From contig NZ_ATUR01000003.1 of NCBI RefSeq assembly GCF_000420305.1, positions 1 to 64,000 of the forward strand: 64,000 nt of DNA, in the 5' to 3' direction. This DNA comes from Novosphingopyxis baekryungensis DSM 16222. Lineage in GTDB: Bacteria > Pseudomonadota > Alphaproteobacteria > Sphingomonadales > Sphingomonadaceae. The translations under genes were made by a program, and so were the position numbers. Below, piece after piece: positions 29,926 to 37,476 of this stretch; positions within the stretch are counted from its first letter, which is position 1; each line of letters opens with the position of its first letter. The notes below the pieces were generated by a model. It did no database searches. It saw only the letters and a program-made list of their open reading frames with translations, and was not told the DNA's origin.

Positions 29926-30687
29926 CTAACGGGGCGTCTCTTTTACGAACAGCAGCGACCCATCGAGAAATAGGCCTCCATCGCCAATGGTCAGCGGCGG
30001 CGGCGTTTCGGATGTTCCAGTGGTCTCGATTGCAATAGGGTGCACAGCCAAGGTGAATATCTCGGCATCAGCCGCATGCGGCGGAATTGGCACGGTTACA
30101 TCCCCGCCACCTTGGCCGACCGTCCCTTTCACCCTGATCCCGCGCAATTTACCCGCCCGCGGCGCCGTTGCCGCAAAGGTGGAAGGGGTAACCAGCGCTT
30201 CTGCCGTTCCGCCATCTTCGAACTGCAACCAAACCTCCCAGCTTGGCATCGCTTCGGCAAGCCATCCCGTTTTTGGCTTGAACAGAATTTTCGTCATCGG
30301 CTGCGCCGAACTTCGATTGTTTTGCCCCGGCCTCTGCGCTTTGTGGGATTCCAAGGACGCACGCTCCAATGTTATCGGTGGTTTGGAAACGATGCTGTCG
30401 AATATGATCTGATCGCCTTCCTGATGCCACGTCCCGGAGAAGGTCTCGCTTTCGTAGGGACCGCCGAGCGTCAGCGCGAAGCTGCCATCGGCAAGCAACC
30501 TGATACTCGGTCGGTCATCGACCGGTTGCGGGGAGCCATCCTCCCTTATCGCGCGATACATTCCTTCCGGCGCGGCTGCTCTTTGCGACTGCTCCGGGGC
30601 TTCTGCCGTTTGGGTGCCGCTCTGCTGAACGGCATGAGCCGGCATTGACGCTAATAAGGCTATTGGAAAAAGGAGGGATAGGAACAT
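29926..30687 (-). CDS. Uncharacterised secreted protein (short paralogue of the island)
   Basis: A 253-residue protein with signal peptide (MFLSLLFPIALLASMPAHAV). After a Gln/Ala-rich linker it has a beta-rich domain (GMYRAIREDG, LLADGSFALTLGG, FSGTWHQEGDQIIFDS) resembling the N-terminus of the protein at 27417, and a C-terminal part (LRGIRVKGTVGQG, VPIPPHAADAEIFTLAV, GLFLDGSLLFVKE) resembling the end of the same protein. It lacks the long central helical region of its paralogue. No family was recognised. It faces the 27417 and 29014 genes, so the island is two convergent paralogue pairs. Confidence 0.7.
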   Translation of the reverse strand: MFLSLLFPIALLASMPAHAVQQSGTQTAEAPEQSQRAAAPEGMYRAIREDGSPQPVDDRPSIRLLADGSFALTLGGPYESETFSGTWHQEGDQIIFDSIVSKPPITLERASLESHKAQRPGQNNRSSAQPMTKILFKPKTGWLAEAMPSWEVWLQFEDGGTAEALVTPSTFAATAPRAGKLRGIRVKGTVGQGGGDVTVPIPPHAADAEIFTLAVHPIAIETTGTSETPPPLTIGDGGLFLDGSLLFVKETPR

Positions 30688-30883
30688 AGAATTCTCAATC
30701 GAACGACGCGTTAGTGGTATTACAGACTATCGTAGATCGACGGCCAGTAACAGACAGTCCGAAACCGGCTCACAAGGAGTTGCTATGCAAAGTCACATTT
30801 GATGTAAATTCCTCCGCCCATCCACGCCTACCTCCAGCCCATCCACGCTGGGCATCGCCGTTGCTCTGTTGTAATAACCGAGC

Positions 30884-31429
30884 ATGATCCGCACCATCCT
30901 TGCCTCCACCGCGCTCTTCATGGCCGCTCCGGCGCTGGCGCAGACGGCGCCCTCGTCTTTTCATCCCGGGCCGTTGATTGCCGATTATGGGCCGATTGCG
31001 GATGTGGAGGTCAGCGCGCCTTTGCCGGCGGATGCCAGCTTCAAGGTGGCGTTCGATCTGATGGATGCGGGCACGGCGGATGCGCCCAATCGCGGGCTGG
31101 TGTCGCTGGCGCGCTTTCTCAACATGCATGTCGCCGCCGGGGTGCCGGAGGCCAATCTGCGGCTGGCGGTGGTGGTCCATGGGCCGGCCGGGGTCGATCT
31201 CACGCAGGACGCCTTTTACGGCGCGCAGCATGACGGTGCGGCCAATCCCAATGCGGATCTGATCGCGCAGTTGCAGGCGCATGGCGTGCGGGTGATCCTG
31301 TGCGGGCAGAGCGCGGCCGCGTCCGGCATCGCGCGGGCCGATCTGCTGCCCGGTGTGGAGATGGCGCTGTCCGCCATGACGGCGCATGCGCTGCTGCAGC
31401 AGGATGGCTATACGCTCAATCCGTTCTGA
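30884..31429 (+). CDS. DsrE-family protein with signal peptide
   Basis: A 181-residue protein beginning with a signal peptide (MIRTILASTALFMAAPALAQ). The rest is a DsrE/DsrF-like alpha-beta domain: VAFDLMDAG, GLVSLARFLNMHVAAGV, LRLAVVVHGPAGVDLTQD, and HGVRVILCGQSAAASG, whose single cysteine sits where DsrE proteins carry theirs. Cytosolic relatives handle sulfur or act in sulfur oxidation; this exported version is found in several proteobacteria and its role is unknown. It stands alone between the hypothetical island and the exonuclease gene. Confidence 0.75.
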   Translation: MIRTILASTALFMAAPALAQTAPSSFHPGPLIADYGPIADVEVSAPLPADASFKVAFDLMDAGTADAPNRGLVSLARFLNMHVAAGVPEANLRLAVVVHGPAGVDLTQDAFYGAQHDGAANPNADLIAQLQAHGVRVILCGQSAAASGIARADLLPGVEMALSAMTAHALLQQDGYTLNPF

Positions 31430-31463
31430 CGGCGCGTCCGCTTTGCTGCTGGTGTTAAAAAAG

Positions 31464-31491
31464 CGCTGTCCTAGAAAACGCTGTCCTACAG
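31464..31491 (+). repeat. Tandem CGCTGTCCTA motif
   Basis: CGCTGTCCTA occurs at 31464-31473 and again at 31479-31488. The second copy extends to GCTGTCCTACAG (31480-31491), a 12-mer found in inverted orientation at 35047-35058. The motif lies in the 235-base gap before the exonuclease gene. It may be an operator or part of a dispersed intergenic repeat. Confidence 0.45.
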
Positions 31492-31664
31492 GGCCTTGGC
31501 TGGCGCATATCATGGTGGATGTCGCTCCCTGCCGCCCTGTCCCGTCATTCCGCTTTTCGAGCGGCGGGTGGGATGCCATTTTTCCGCTCTGGACAGTGTG
31601 ACCTGTGTGACCCTGGCACGGCCCACGGCTTGGAAGCGGCGGGCCGCCGCCCTATCTCCCATCG

Positions 31665-32666
31665 ATGCCCGCTGAAAACTGGATCGAGCCGCACCCCACC
31701 GGCATTTACGTCAAGCCCTGCGATGCCTGGATCGATCCCTCGACTCCCCGCCCCCGTGCGCTGGTTACCCATGGCCATGCCGATCATGCGCGCGGCGGCC
31801 ATGGCGCGGTGTGGGCGACGCCCGAGACGCTGTCCATCATGGGCCTGCGCTACGGCGTCGGCGCGGAAGGCAATGCAATGCCCTATGGCGAAGAGGTGGA
31901 TCTGGGCGGCGGTGTTATCGCCAGCTATCACCCCGCCGGCCATGTGCTGGGCTCCGCGCAGATCCTGCTGCAGCATGATGGCGAGCGGGTGGTGGTTACC
32001 GGGGACTATAAACGCCGGGCCGATCCGACCTGCCCACCCTTCGAGGTGGTGCCATGCGATGTGCTGATCACCGAGGCGACCTTCGGGCTGCCGGTGTTCA
32101 AGCATCCGGACACCGCGGAGGAGGTCGCCAAGCTGCTGGAGGCGCGCGCGGCCAATCCGGATCGCTGCATTCTGGTGGGCGCCTATGCGCTGGGCAAGGC
32201 GCAGCGGGTGATCGGCGAGCTGCGCGATGCGGGCTATCATGAGACGATCTATCTGCATGGCGCGCTGGAGAAGATGTGCCGCCTCTATGAGGAGCTGGGG
32301 GTCGATCTCGGCCCGCTGGCGCTGGTCGCGGACCAGGAGAAGGCCGATCTGAAGGGCTGCATCGTGCTGGCGCCGCCGGGTGCGCTGAACGACCGCTGGA
32401 GCCGCCGCCTGCCCGATCCGGTTACCGCCATGGCGTCAGGCTGGATGCGGGTGCGCCAGCGCGCGCGGCAGCGCAATGTGGAGCTGCCGCTGGTGATCTC
32501 CGACCATGCCGACTGGGACGAGCTGACGCAGACGATCGAGGATGTCGCGCCGCGTGAGATCTGGGTGACCCATGGGCGGGAGGACGCGCTGGTCCATTGG
32601 TGCAGCATGCGGCAGATGAAGGCGCGCGCGCTGGCCATGGTGGGCCGCGAGGATGAGGACGACTGA
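31665..32666 (+). CDS. Ligase-associated DNA exonuclease (metallo-beta-lactamase fold)
   Basis: A 333-residue nuclease of the metallo-beta-lactamase fold, of the group found beside ATP-dependent ligases. The metal site is seen in VTHGHADHARGGH, with further ligands in SYHPAGHVLGSAQ and VVTGDYKRRADPT, and a late HGRE segment. Related Lexo proteins have 3'-5' exonuclease activity and are encoded with the ligase, an Lhr-type helicase and a PdeM phosphoesterase; here only the ligase follows. The stop TGA and the ligase ATG share one base (TGATG), so the two are co-translated. Start ATG at 31665 is the first in frame after a gap with no gene. Confidence 0.88.
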   Translation: MPAENWIEPHPTGIYVKPCDAWIDPSTPRPRALVTHGHADHARGGHGAVWATPETLSIMGLRYGVGAEGNAMPYGEEVDLGGGVIASYHPAGHVLGSAQILLQHDGERVVVTGDYKRRADPTCPPFEVVPCDVLITEATFGLPVFKHPDTAEEVAKLLEARAANPDRCILVGAYALGKAQRVIGELRDAGYHETIYLHGALEKMCRLYEELGVDLGPLALVADQEKADLKGCIVLAPPGALNDRWSRRLPDPVTAMASGWMRVRQRARQRNVELPLVISDHADWDELTQTIEDVAPREIWVTHGREDALVHWCSMRQMKARALAMVGREDEDD

Positions 32667-34243
32667 TGCGCGCCTTCGCCGAACTGATCGACCGCCTGAT
32701 CTACACCCGATCGCGCAACAGCAAGTTGGCGCTGATCGCGGACTATCTGCGCCAGACGCCCGATCCGGACCGTGGCTGGGCGCTGGCCGCGCTGACCGGG
32801 GAGCTGGACCTGAAGACGGTGAAGAGCTCCCAGATCAAGGCGATGGCGGACGAACGCTTCGATCCGCTACTGTTCCGCATGAGCCGGGACTATGTCGGCG
32901 ATACGGCCGAGACGGTCGCGCTGATGTGGCAGGAGCCGGTTGGCGGTGTGCCCGCCGAAGACGATCTGAGCGTCTCCACCGTCATCGACCTGCTGGCGGA
33001 CACCAGCCGGGCCAAGGCGCCGCAACTGCTGGCCGGTCTGATGGACAGGCTCGATGCCAATGGGCGCTATGCGCTGCTGAAGCTGGCCAGCGGTGGCATG
33101 CGTGTCGGTGTCTCCGCACGGCTGGCCAAGACGGCGGTGGCGCAGGCTTTCGAGCTTAATGTCGATGACGTCGAAGAGGTGTGGCACGCGCTTAGCCCGC
33201 CCTATGCAGAGCTGTTCGCCTGGGGCGAGGGCAAGACCGCGCGGCCCGATCCCGAAGGCACGCCCTATTTCCGGCCCTTCATGCTGGCCCATCCGCTGGA
33301 GGAAACCCGCGTCGATCTGGCCGACTATGCCGCCGAGTGGAAGTGGGACGGGATCCGCGTGCAGATCGTCGGCACACATGGCTCCGTCCGGCTCTACAGC
33401 CGCGGCGGCGACGATATAACGGCGAGCTTTCCCGATATCGCGGAGGCCTTTGCCGCAGATGGCGTAGTGGATGGCGAACTGTTGGTCCGCGGCGACGTGC
33501 AGGGCGGAGAGGCGGCCAGCTTCAATGCACTGCAGCAGCGGCTGGGGCGTAAGACGGTAACGGCCAAGATGCGCAAGGACTTCCCCGCGTTCGTGCGGCT
33601 GTATGACATACTGATCGAGGGCGATCAGGACGTGCGCGCGCTGCCATGGACCGAGCGGCGGGCGCGGCTGGAAGCGTTCGTGCCAGCGCTAGATCAGGGT
33701 CGGTTCGATATCTCGCAACTGATCCCGGCGGAGAGCTATGATCAGCTGGCCACCATCCGCGAAGGCGCGCGGGATGCTGCGATTGAAGGGGTTATGCTGA
33801 AACGCAAGGACAGCCCCTATATTGCGGGCCGCAAGACCGGGCTCTGGTACAAGTGGAAGCGTGATCCGCTGAACGCCGATTGCGTGATGATGTATGCCCA
33901 GCGCGGATCGGGCAAGCGCAGTTCCGTCTATTCCGATTACACCTTCGGCTGCTGGACCGAAGATGACGAACTGCTGCCCGTCGGCAAGGCCTATTCGGGC
34001 TTTACGGACGAGGAGCTCAAGATGCTCGACCGGTTCGTGCGACAGAACACCGTCAACCGGTTCGGGCCGGTGCGTGAGGTGGAGAAGACCATGGTGCTCG
34101 AAGTCGCCTTCGACTCCATCCACGACAGCAAGCGCCACAAATCCGGGCTGGCCATGCGCTTTCCCCGCATATCGCGTATCCGCACGGACAAGCCCGCGGA
34201 CGAGGCGGACCGCATCGCCACGCTTAAGCGGATGGTGACCTAG
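32666..34243 (+). CDS. ATP-dependent DNA ligase (cisplatin damage response type)
   Basis: A 525-residue ligase with an N-terminal helical DNA-binding domain (residues 1-190), the nucleotidyltransferase domain with AMP-accepting Lys226 in AEWKWDGIRVQ, and LYSRGGDDITASFPDI, DGELLV, FVRLYDIL, AIEGVMLKRKDSPYI and WYKWKRDPLNAD, and a C-terminal OB-fold. It corresponds to the ligases whose neighbours are the Lexo exonuclease, thought to repair crosslinks or strand breaks in stationary or damaged cells. Its end overlaps btaB on the opposite strand by 20 bases (34224-34243). Confidence 0.92.
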   Translation: MRAFAELIDRLIYTRSRNSKLALIADYLRQTPDPDRGWALAALTGELDLKTVKSSQIKAMADERFDPLLFRMSRDYVGDTAETVALMWQEPVGGVPAEDDLSVSTVIDLLADTSRAKAPQLLAGLMDRLDANGRYALLKLASGGMRVGVSARLAKTAVAQAFELNVDDVEEVWHALSPPYAELFAWGEGKTARPDPEGTPYFRPFMLAHPLEETRVDLADYAAEWKWDGIRVQIVGTHGSVRLYSRGGDDITASFPDIAEAFAADGVVDGELLVRGDVQGGEAASFNALQQRLGRKTVTAKMRKDFPAFVRLYDILIEGDQDVRALPWTERRARLEAFVPALDQGRFDISQLIPAESYDQLATIREGARDAAIEGVMLKRKDSPYIAGRKTGLWYKWKRDPLNADCVMMYAQRGSGKRSSVYSDYTFGCWTEDDELLPVGKAYSGFTDEELKMLDRFVRQNTVNRFGPVREVEKTMVLEVAFDSIHDSKRHKSGLAMRFPRISRIRTDKPADEADRIATLKRMVT

Positions 34244-34883
34244 CGCCGATCTCCGCCGCCCAGGCATAGCCGCCGTATAGCCGCTCGAAACTGACGTCAT
34301 GGCCCATGCGATAGTAGCGATCGACCAGCTGCGGCAGATCGGCGCGGGCGGCGACGTGGAAGCGGGCGAGCCAGGCATAGAGCCCCTTGCGGAAGAGGCG
34401 TGGGAGCCGCTCCTGCTGGCCGAAGTCCACGATGTGGAGGCGGCCATCGGGCGTCAGCGCGGCGACGCCCTGCCCTATGGCGGCCTGCCAGTCGGGGATC
34501 ATGGAAATGGCGTAGCTGATATAGGCGCGGTCCACGCTTTTGACGCCGAACAGCGCTTGCGGATCGAAATCCGTCGCATCCCCCTTGGCCAGCGTGATGC
34601 GGTCCTGCAGCCCGGCGCGCTGGACGGCTGCGCGGGCGCTGACCAGCATCTCCTCGCTAATATCGAGGCCGTATAGCCGCGCATCCGGATAGGCTTTGGC
34701 GGCGGCGATGAGATTGCGGCCGGTGCCGCAGGCGATCTCCAGCACGGTGCCACCCGGCGGGGGCTGCAGGCGGCTGATCAGGCGGTCCCGCCCGAGCAGA
34801 TAATATCTGCGGGTGACGTCATAGAAATGGCGCTGGACTTTGTAGATCGCGTCCATCTGGGCGGCATGGGCTTGCTTGGTCAT
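34224..34883 (-). CDS. btaB: Diacylglyceryl-homoserine N-methyltransferase BtaB
   Basis: A 219-residue class I SAM methyltransferase with VLEIACGTGRNLIAAAK (motif I), YGLDISEEML (motif II) and LHIVDFGQQERL, plus an N-terminal QRHFYDVTRRYYLLGRD stretch typical of BtaB. It would add three methyl groups to diacylglyceryl homoserine, giving the betaine lipid DGTS. The pairing with btaA upstream gives the name; alone it would only be a SAM methyltransferase. It is separated from btaA by 177 bases that contain a perfect hairpin, which is unusual for the normally tight btaAB pair. Confidence 0.8.
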   Translation of the reverse strand: MTKQAHAAQMDAIYKVQRHFYDVTRRYYLLGRDRLISRLQPPPGGTVLEIACGTGRNLIAAAKAYPDARLYGLDISEEMLVSARAAVQRAGLQDRITLAKGDATDFDPQALFGVKSVDRAYISYAISMIPDWQAAIGQGVAALTPDGRLHIVDFGQQERLPRLFRKGLYAWLARFHVAARADLPQLVDRYYRMGHDVSFERLYGGYAWAAEIGARSPSA

Positions 34884-34986
34884 GAGGCTGTTCTGGTCCG
34901 GCGGATTGAGGATGGCGCAACAAAATGGCGCAAAGTTGACAAAGTGAACATGAGGCGATTGCGCGAGCGGGTTTGCATCGGTCCAA

Positions 34987-35009
34987 TGTAGGAAATTCTA
35001 TTTCCTACA
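34987..35009 (-). repeat. Perfect 10-bp inverted repeat between btaA and btaB
   Basis: TGTAGGAAAT (34987-34996) and ATTTCCTACA (35000-35009) form a perfect stem around a TCT loop, within the 177-base gap between btaA and btaB. No T-run follows. It could cap the btaA message, slow transcription into btaB or bind a regulator. A related TGTAGGA sequence is found about 40 bases away at 35048. Confidence 0.55.
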
Positions 35010-35046
35010 GGTCATTGCGGACAAAAACTCATAGCATTTCATGCTT

Positions 35047-35058
35047 CTGTAGGACAGC
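35047..35058 (-). repeat. CTGTAGGACAGC, inverted copy of the 31480 motif
   Basis: CTGTAGGACAGC is the exact reverse complement of GCTGTCCTACAG at 31480-31491. It lies just beyond the btaA stop codon. The two copies bracket the exonuclease, ligase and btaB genes. Confidence 0.45.
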
Positions 35059-35060
35059 CA

Positions 35061-36266
35061 CTACCGCAGCACATAAAGATGCACGCCGCCGTAGATCGAG
35101 CTGCGGTCGCGCGCGGTATAGCCCAGCGATTCCTCGGCGCGATAATTCCAGCGGTCCAGCAGCGCATCGGGCAGGCGGCCCGGCAGCAGCGTCTCCTCTG
35201 CCGCCGTGCGGAACAGGACGCGTGCACCGGGGCGCGCGGTGCGGGTGATCTCGGCCCACAGGTCGGTCAGCTGCGCGTCGCTCATCCAGTCCTGCGCGTC
35301 GAGCAGGATGTAGCGATCATGGCTGGCGTCTTCCGCTTCGGCCAGATGCTCGGTCATGCTGATATGGCGCACCGTCACCCGGTCGGCGCGCGTTCGCACC
35401 GCGTCGAAATGGCGTTCCTGCAGATAGGGCGGCAGCGGCGCATCGGCACCCTTGCCATAACCGCGCCCGAAGGCCTGCCAGGCGAAATAATTGTCCTCCA
35501 GCGCGAAATCGCAGGCCAGTTTTTCCAGCCGCGCGCGCAGCACGTCCGACATCTTGGCGTCACCGGCCAGTGCCTCGAACTGTGCAGGCGGAATGCCGAG
35601 GCCGAACAACGAGGCGGGCTGATCGGTCAGCCAGCGGATGAAGCGCTTGTCGAAAATCGGCGCGAGCCGCGTTTCGAAGATGCGGCGCTGCTCCTCGATA
35701 TTCCCGGCCTCCAGCAGCTCCTTGGGATCGATGCGGTAGAGCCTGGCGACCAGATGGGCCATGCCGATGAACCCGCCGAGCAGCCCGCGCTTGTACACCC
35801 CCTTGGCAAAGCCTCCGATGCGGCGACGCCCGGTGAGATCGCGGCCCTCCCAATAGGCACGGCTCGTCTCGTCCAGATGCGGGCGGACAAACCGTTCATA
35901 GGCCGCGACATTGTCCTTGCGGTCCGCATCGGCAAAGAAGCGGCGGAAACTGTCATAGTCCGGCAAATTCTGCGCCGCCGCCAGTTTCAGGCGGTTGAGC
36001 GCCACATGGGCGGTGTTGAGATCGACCGCCACAATCTCGGCCGGATCGGCGGTGAGATAGGACAGGATATTGCAGCCGCCGCTGGCGATGCTGGCAACGC
36101 GGTGCCCCGGCGCGATCTGCAGCGCCTCCATATCCACCACCGGGTCTTCCCAGATCTGCGCATAGACCAGGCCTTTGAAGGCGAAGGCGAAGGCGCGGTC
36201 CCACAGCTTGCCGCCGCCCTCATGGCCCAGCACGGCCTGTTCGATTTTCCTGTTCTTTTCGGGCAT
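35061..36266 (-). CDS. btaA: SAM:diacylglycerol 3-amino-3-carboxypropyltransferase BtaA
   Basis: DUF3419/BtaA enzyme that transfers the aminocarboxypropyl group of SAM to diacylglycerol, the first step of betaine lipid synthesis. The protein shows GLVYAQIWEDPVVDMEALQI, the SAM-like site VASIASGGCNILSYLTADPAE and VAVDLNTAHVALNRLKL, and a C-terminal domain with VRHISMTEHL, YILLDAQDWMSD and GARVLFRTAAEE. The start at 36266 (MPEKNRKIEQAVLG, 401 residues) has AGGA 7 bases upstream; upstream Met codons at 36290 and 36389 have no good site. BtaA/BtaB replace phospholipids in the membrane when phosphate is short, and a Pho box lies 155 bases upstream. Confidence 0.9.
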   Translation of the reverse strand: MPEKNRKIEQAVLGHEGGGKLWDRAFAFAFKGLVYAQIWEDPVVDMEALQIAPGHRVASIASGGCNILSYLTADPAEIVAVDLNTAHVALNRLKLAAAQNLPDYDSFRRFFADADRKDNVAAYERFVRPHLDETSRAYWEGRDLTGRRRIGGFAKGVYKRGLLGGFIGMAHLVARLYRIDPKELLEAGNIEEQRRIFETRLAPIFDKRFIRWLTDQPASLFGLGIPPAQFEALAGDAKMSDVLRARLEKLACDFALEDNYFAWQAFGRGYGKGADAPLPPYLQERHFDAVRTRADRVTVRHISMTEHLAEAEDASHDRYILLDAQDWMSDAQLTDLWAEITRTARPGARVLFRTAAEETLLPGRLPDALLDRWNYRAEESLGYTARDRSSIYGGVHLYVLR

Positions 36267-36420
36267 TGCAATGTCCTGAAATGGGTTCATCACCCGTTGG
36301 TCTCGATCGTGCGGTGCCGCAGGCGACGCGGCAATCCATGCCAGTTTCAGCCCTGCCCCCGCCCTGAATTGCTTCGCTTTGGCCGCCATGACGGAAGATC
36401 AGGGCTGCTAGTCTGGCTCC

Positions 36421-36438
36421 ATGACCGCCTCATGACAG
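36421..36438 (-). promoter_or_regulatory. Pho box upstream of btaA
   Basis: On the minus strand the sequence reads CTGTCAT-GAGG-CGGTCAT, two 7-bp direct repeats spaced by 4 bases. The first is a perfect match to the PhoB half-site and the second differs by one base. It overlaps the last two codons and stop of the threonine dehydratase-like gene and sits 155 bases before the btaA start. In Rhizobium and Rhodobacter relatives betaine lipid genes are induced by phosphate starvation through PhoB, which agrees with this site. No strong -10 element follows. Confidence 0.7.
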
Positions 36439-37419
36439 ATCGATGCCGGTCAATCGCGTGAATGTGGCCGGATCGACATTGCCGCCGGACAATGTGAGCG
36501 CCGTACGGTCACTCAGCGCCACCTTTCCAGCCAGCGCAGCGGCCAGTGCCACCGCCCCGCCGGGCTCCACCATGCGGCCGAGCTGGGTCCAGGCGATGCG
36601 CATCGCGGCGGCGACCTCCTCCTCGCTCACCGATATTCCAACCGCGCCGCGCGCACGCAATATGTCGAAGGTGATCGGCGAAACCTTGAGCGTCTGCAGC
36701 GCGTCGCAAGCGGTCGGCGGCGGGTTGGGGCCGACGGGCTGGATGACGCCATGACGCAAGGACGCGCCCATGTCGTCCCAGCCGTCTGGCTCCACCACCG
36801 CGATGCGCGCATCCGGATTGGCCAGCGCGCTGCCGGAAGCAAGGCCGCCACCGCCGCAGCAGATGAGCAGGCGATCCGGCCCCTGCCCCAGCTGCGCGAT
36901 CATCTGTGCGCGGATTTCATGGCCACAGCTGCCCTGCCCCTCCACGATCCAGGGATCGTCGAAGCTGGGGATGACGGTGGCGCCGGTCTCTTCGGCAAGG
37001 CGGGCGGCGATATCCTCGCGCGATTCGGTCATGCGTTCGTAAAAGATGACGCTGGCGCCAAGGCGTCTGGTCCCGTCCACCTTCGCCGCAGGGGCGTCCG
37101 ACGGCATGACGATGGTCGCCGCGATGCCGCGCTCCTTGGCCGCCCAGGCCACGCCTTGCGCATGATTGCCGCTGGAAAAGGCGACCACGCCGCGCGCCGC
37201 CTGCGCGTCGGTCAGATCGGCGATGCGGTGGATGCCGCCGCGTATCTTGAACGCGCCAACCGGCTGATCGCACTCCGCCTTGCACCAGATGGTGACGCCA
37301 TGAAGGTCGAGCGGCAGCAGCGGCGTTGGCGGCAACAGCGCGGCCACACGGGCGGCGGCCACGGCCACGCCCTGCGCAGTCGGGCTGCGCCTGGGGTCGG
37401 TCAATCCTTGTCCCGTCAT
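36430..37419 (-). CDS. Threonine/serine dehydratase-like PLP enzyme
   Basis: A 329-residue fold-type II PLP enzyme. The PLP lysine is Lys58 in GAFKIRGGIHR; SSGNHAQGVAWAAKERG binds the substrate carboxylate and CCGGGGLASGSALA the phosphate. Such enzymes deaminate threonine or serine to 2-oxo acids and ammonia. It lacks a C-terminal ACT-like regulatory domain, as in catabolic dehydratases, so a degradative role is more likely than the biosynthetic IlvA role. It could produce 2-oxobutyrate, which is oxidised to propionyl-CoA, the substrate of the carboxylase cluster; this link is inferred. It is divergent from the carboxynorspermidine synthase, 57 bases away. Confidence 0.82.
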   Translation of the reverse strand: MTGQGLTDPRRSPTAQGVAVAAARVAALLPPTPLLPLDLHGVTIWCKAECDQPVGAFKIRGGIHRIADLTDAQAARGVVAFSSGNHAQGVAWAAKERGIAATIVMPSDAPAAKVDGTRRLGASVIFYERMTESREDIAARLAEETGATVIPSFDDPWIVEGQGSCGHEIRAQMIAQLGQGPDRLLICCGGGGLASGSALANPDARIAVVEPDGWDDMGASLRHGVIQPVGPNPPPTACDALQTLKVSPITFDILRARGAVGISVSEEEVAAAMRIAWTQLGRMVEPGGAVALAAALAGKVALSDRTALTLSGGNVDPATFTRLTGIDLS

Positions 37420-37476
37420 GGCATCAGTCTATATGCGGTGCCCACCCCTTCCCCCAAGAGATTTCGCGGAGATGAT

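Noticed and set aside
36751-37476. N-terminal extension of the carboxynorspermidine synthase
   Set aside because: The extension is the complement of the threonine dehydratase-like gene; the Rossmann start MSKVLVIGAGG with a ribosome site is at 37477.
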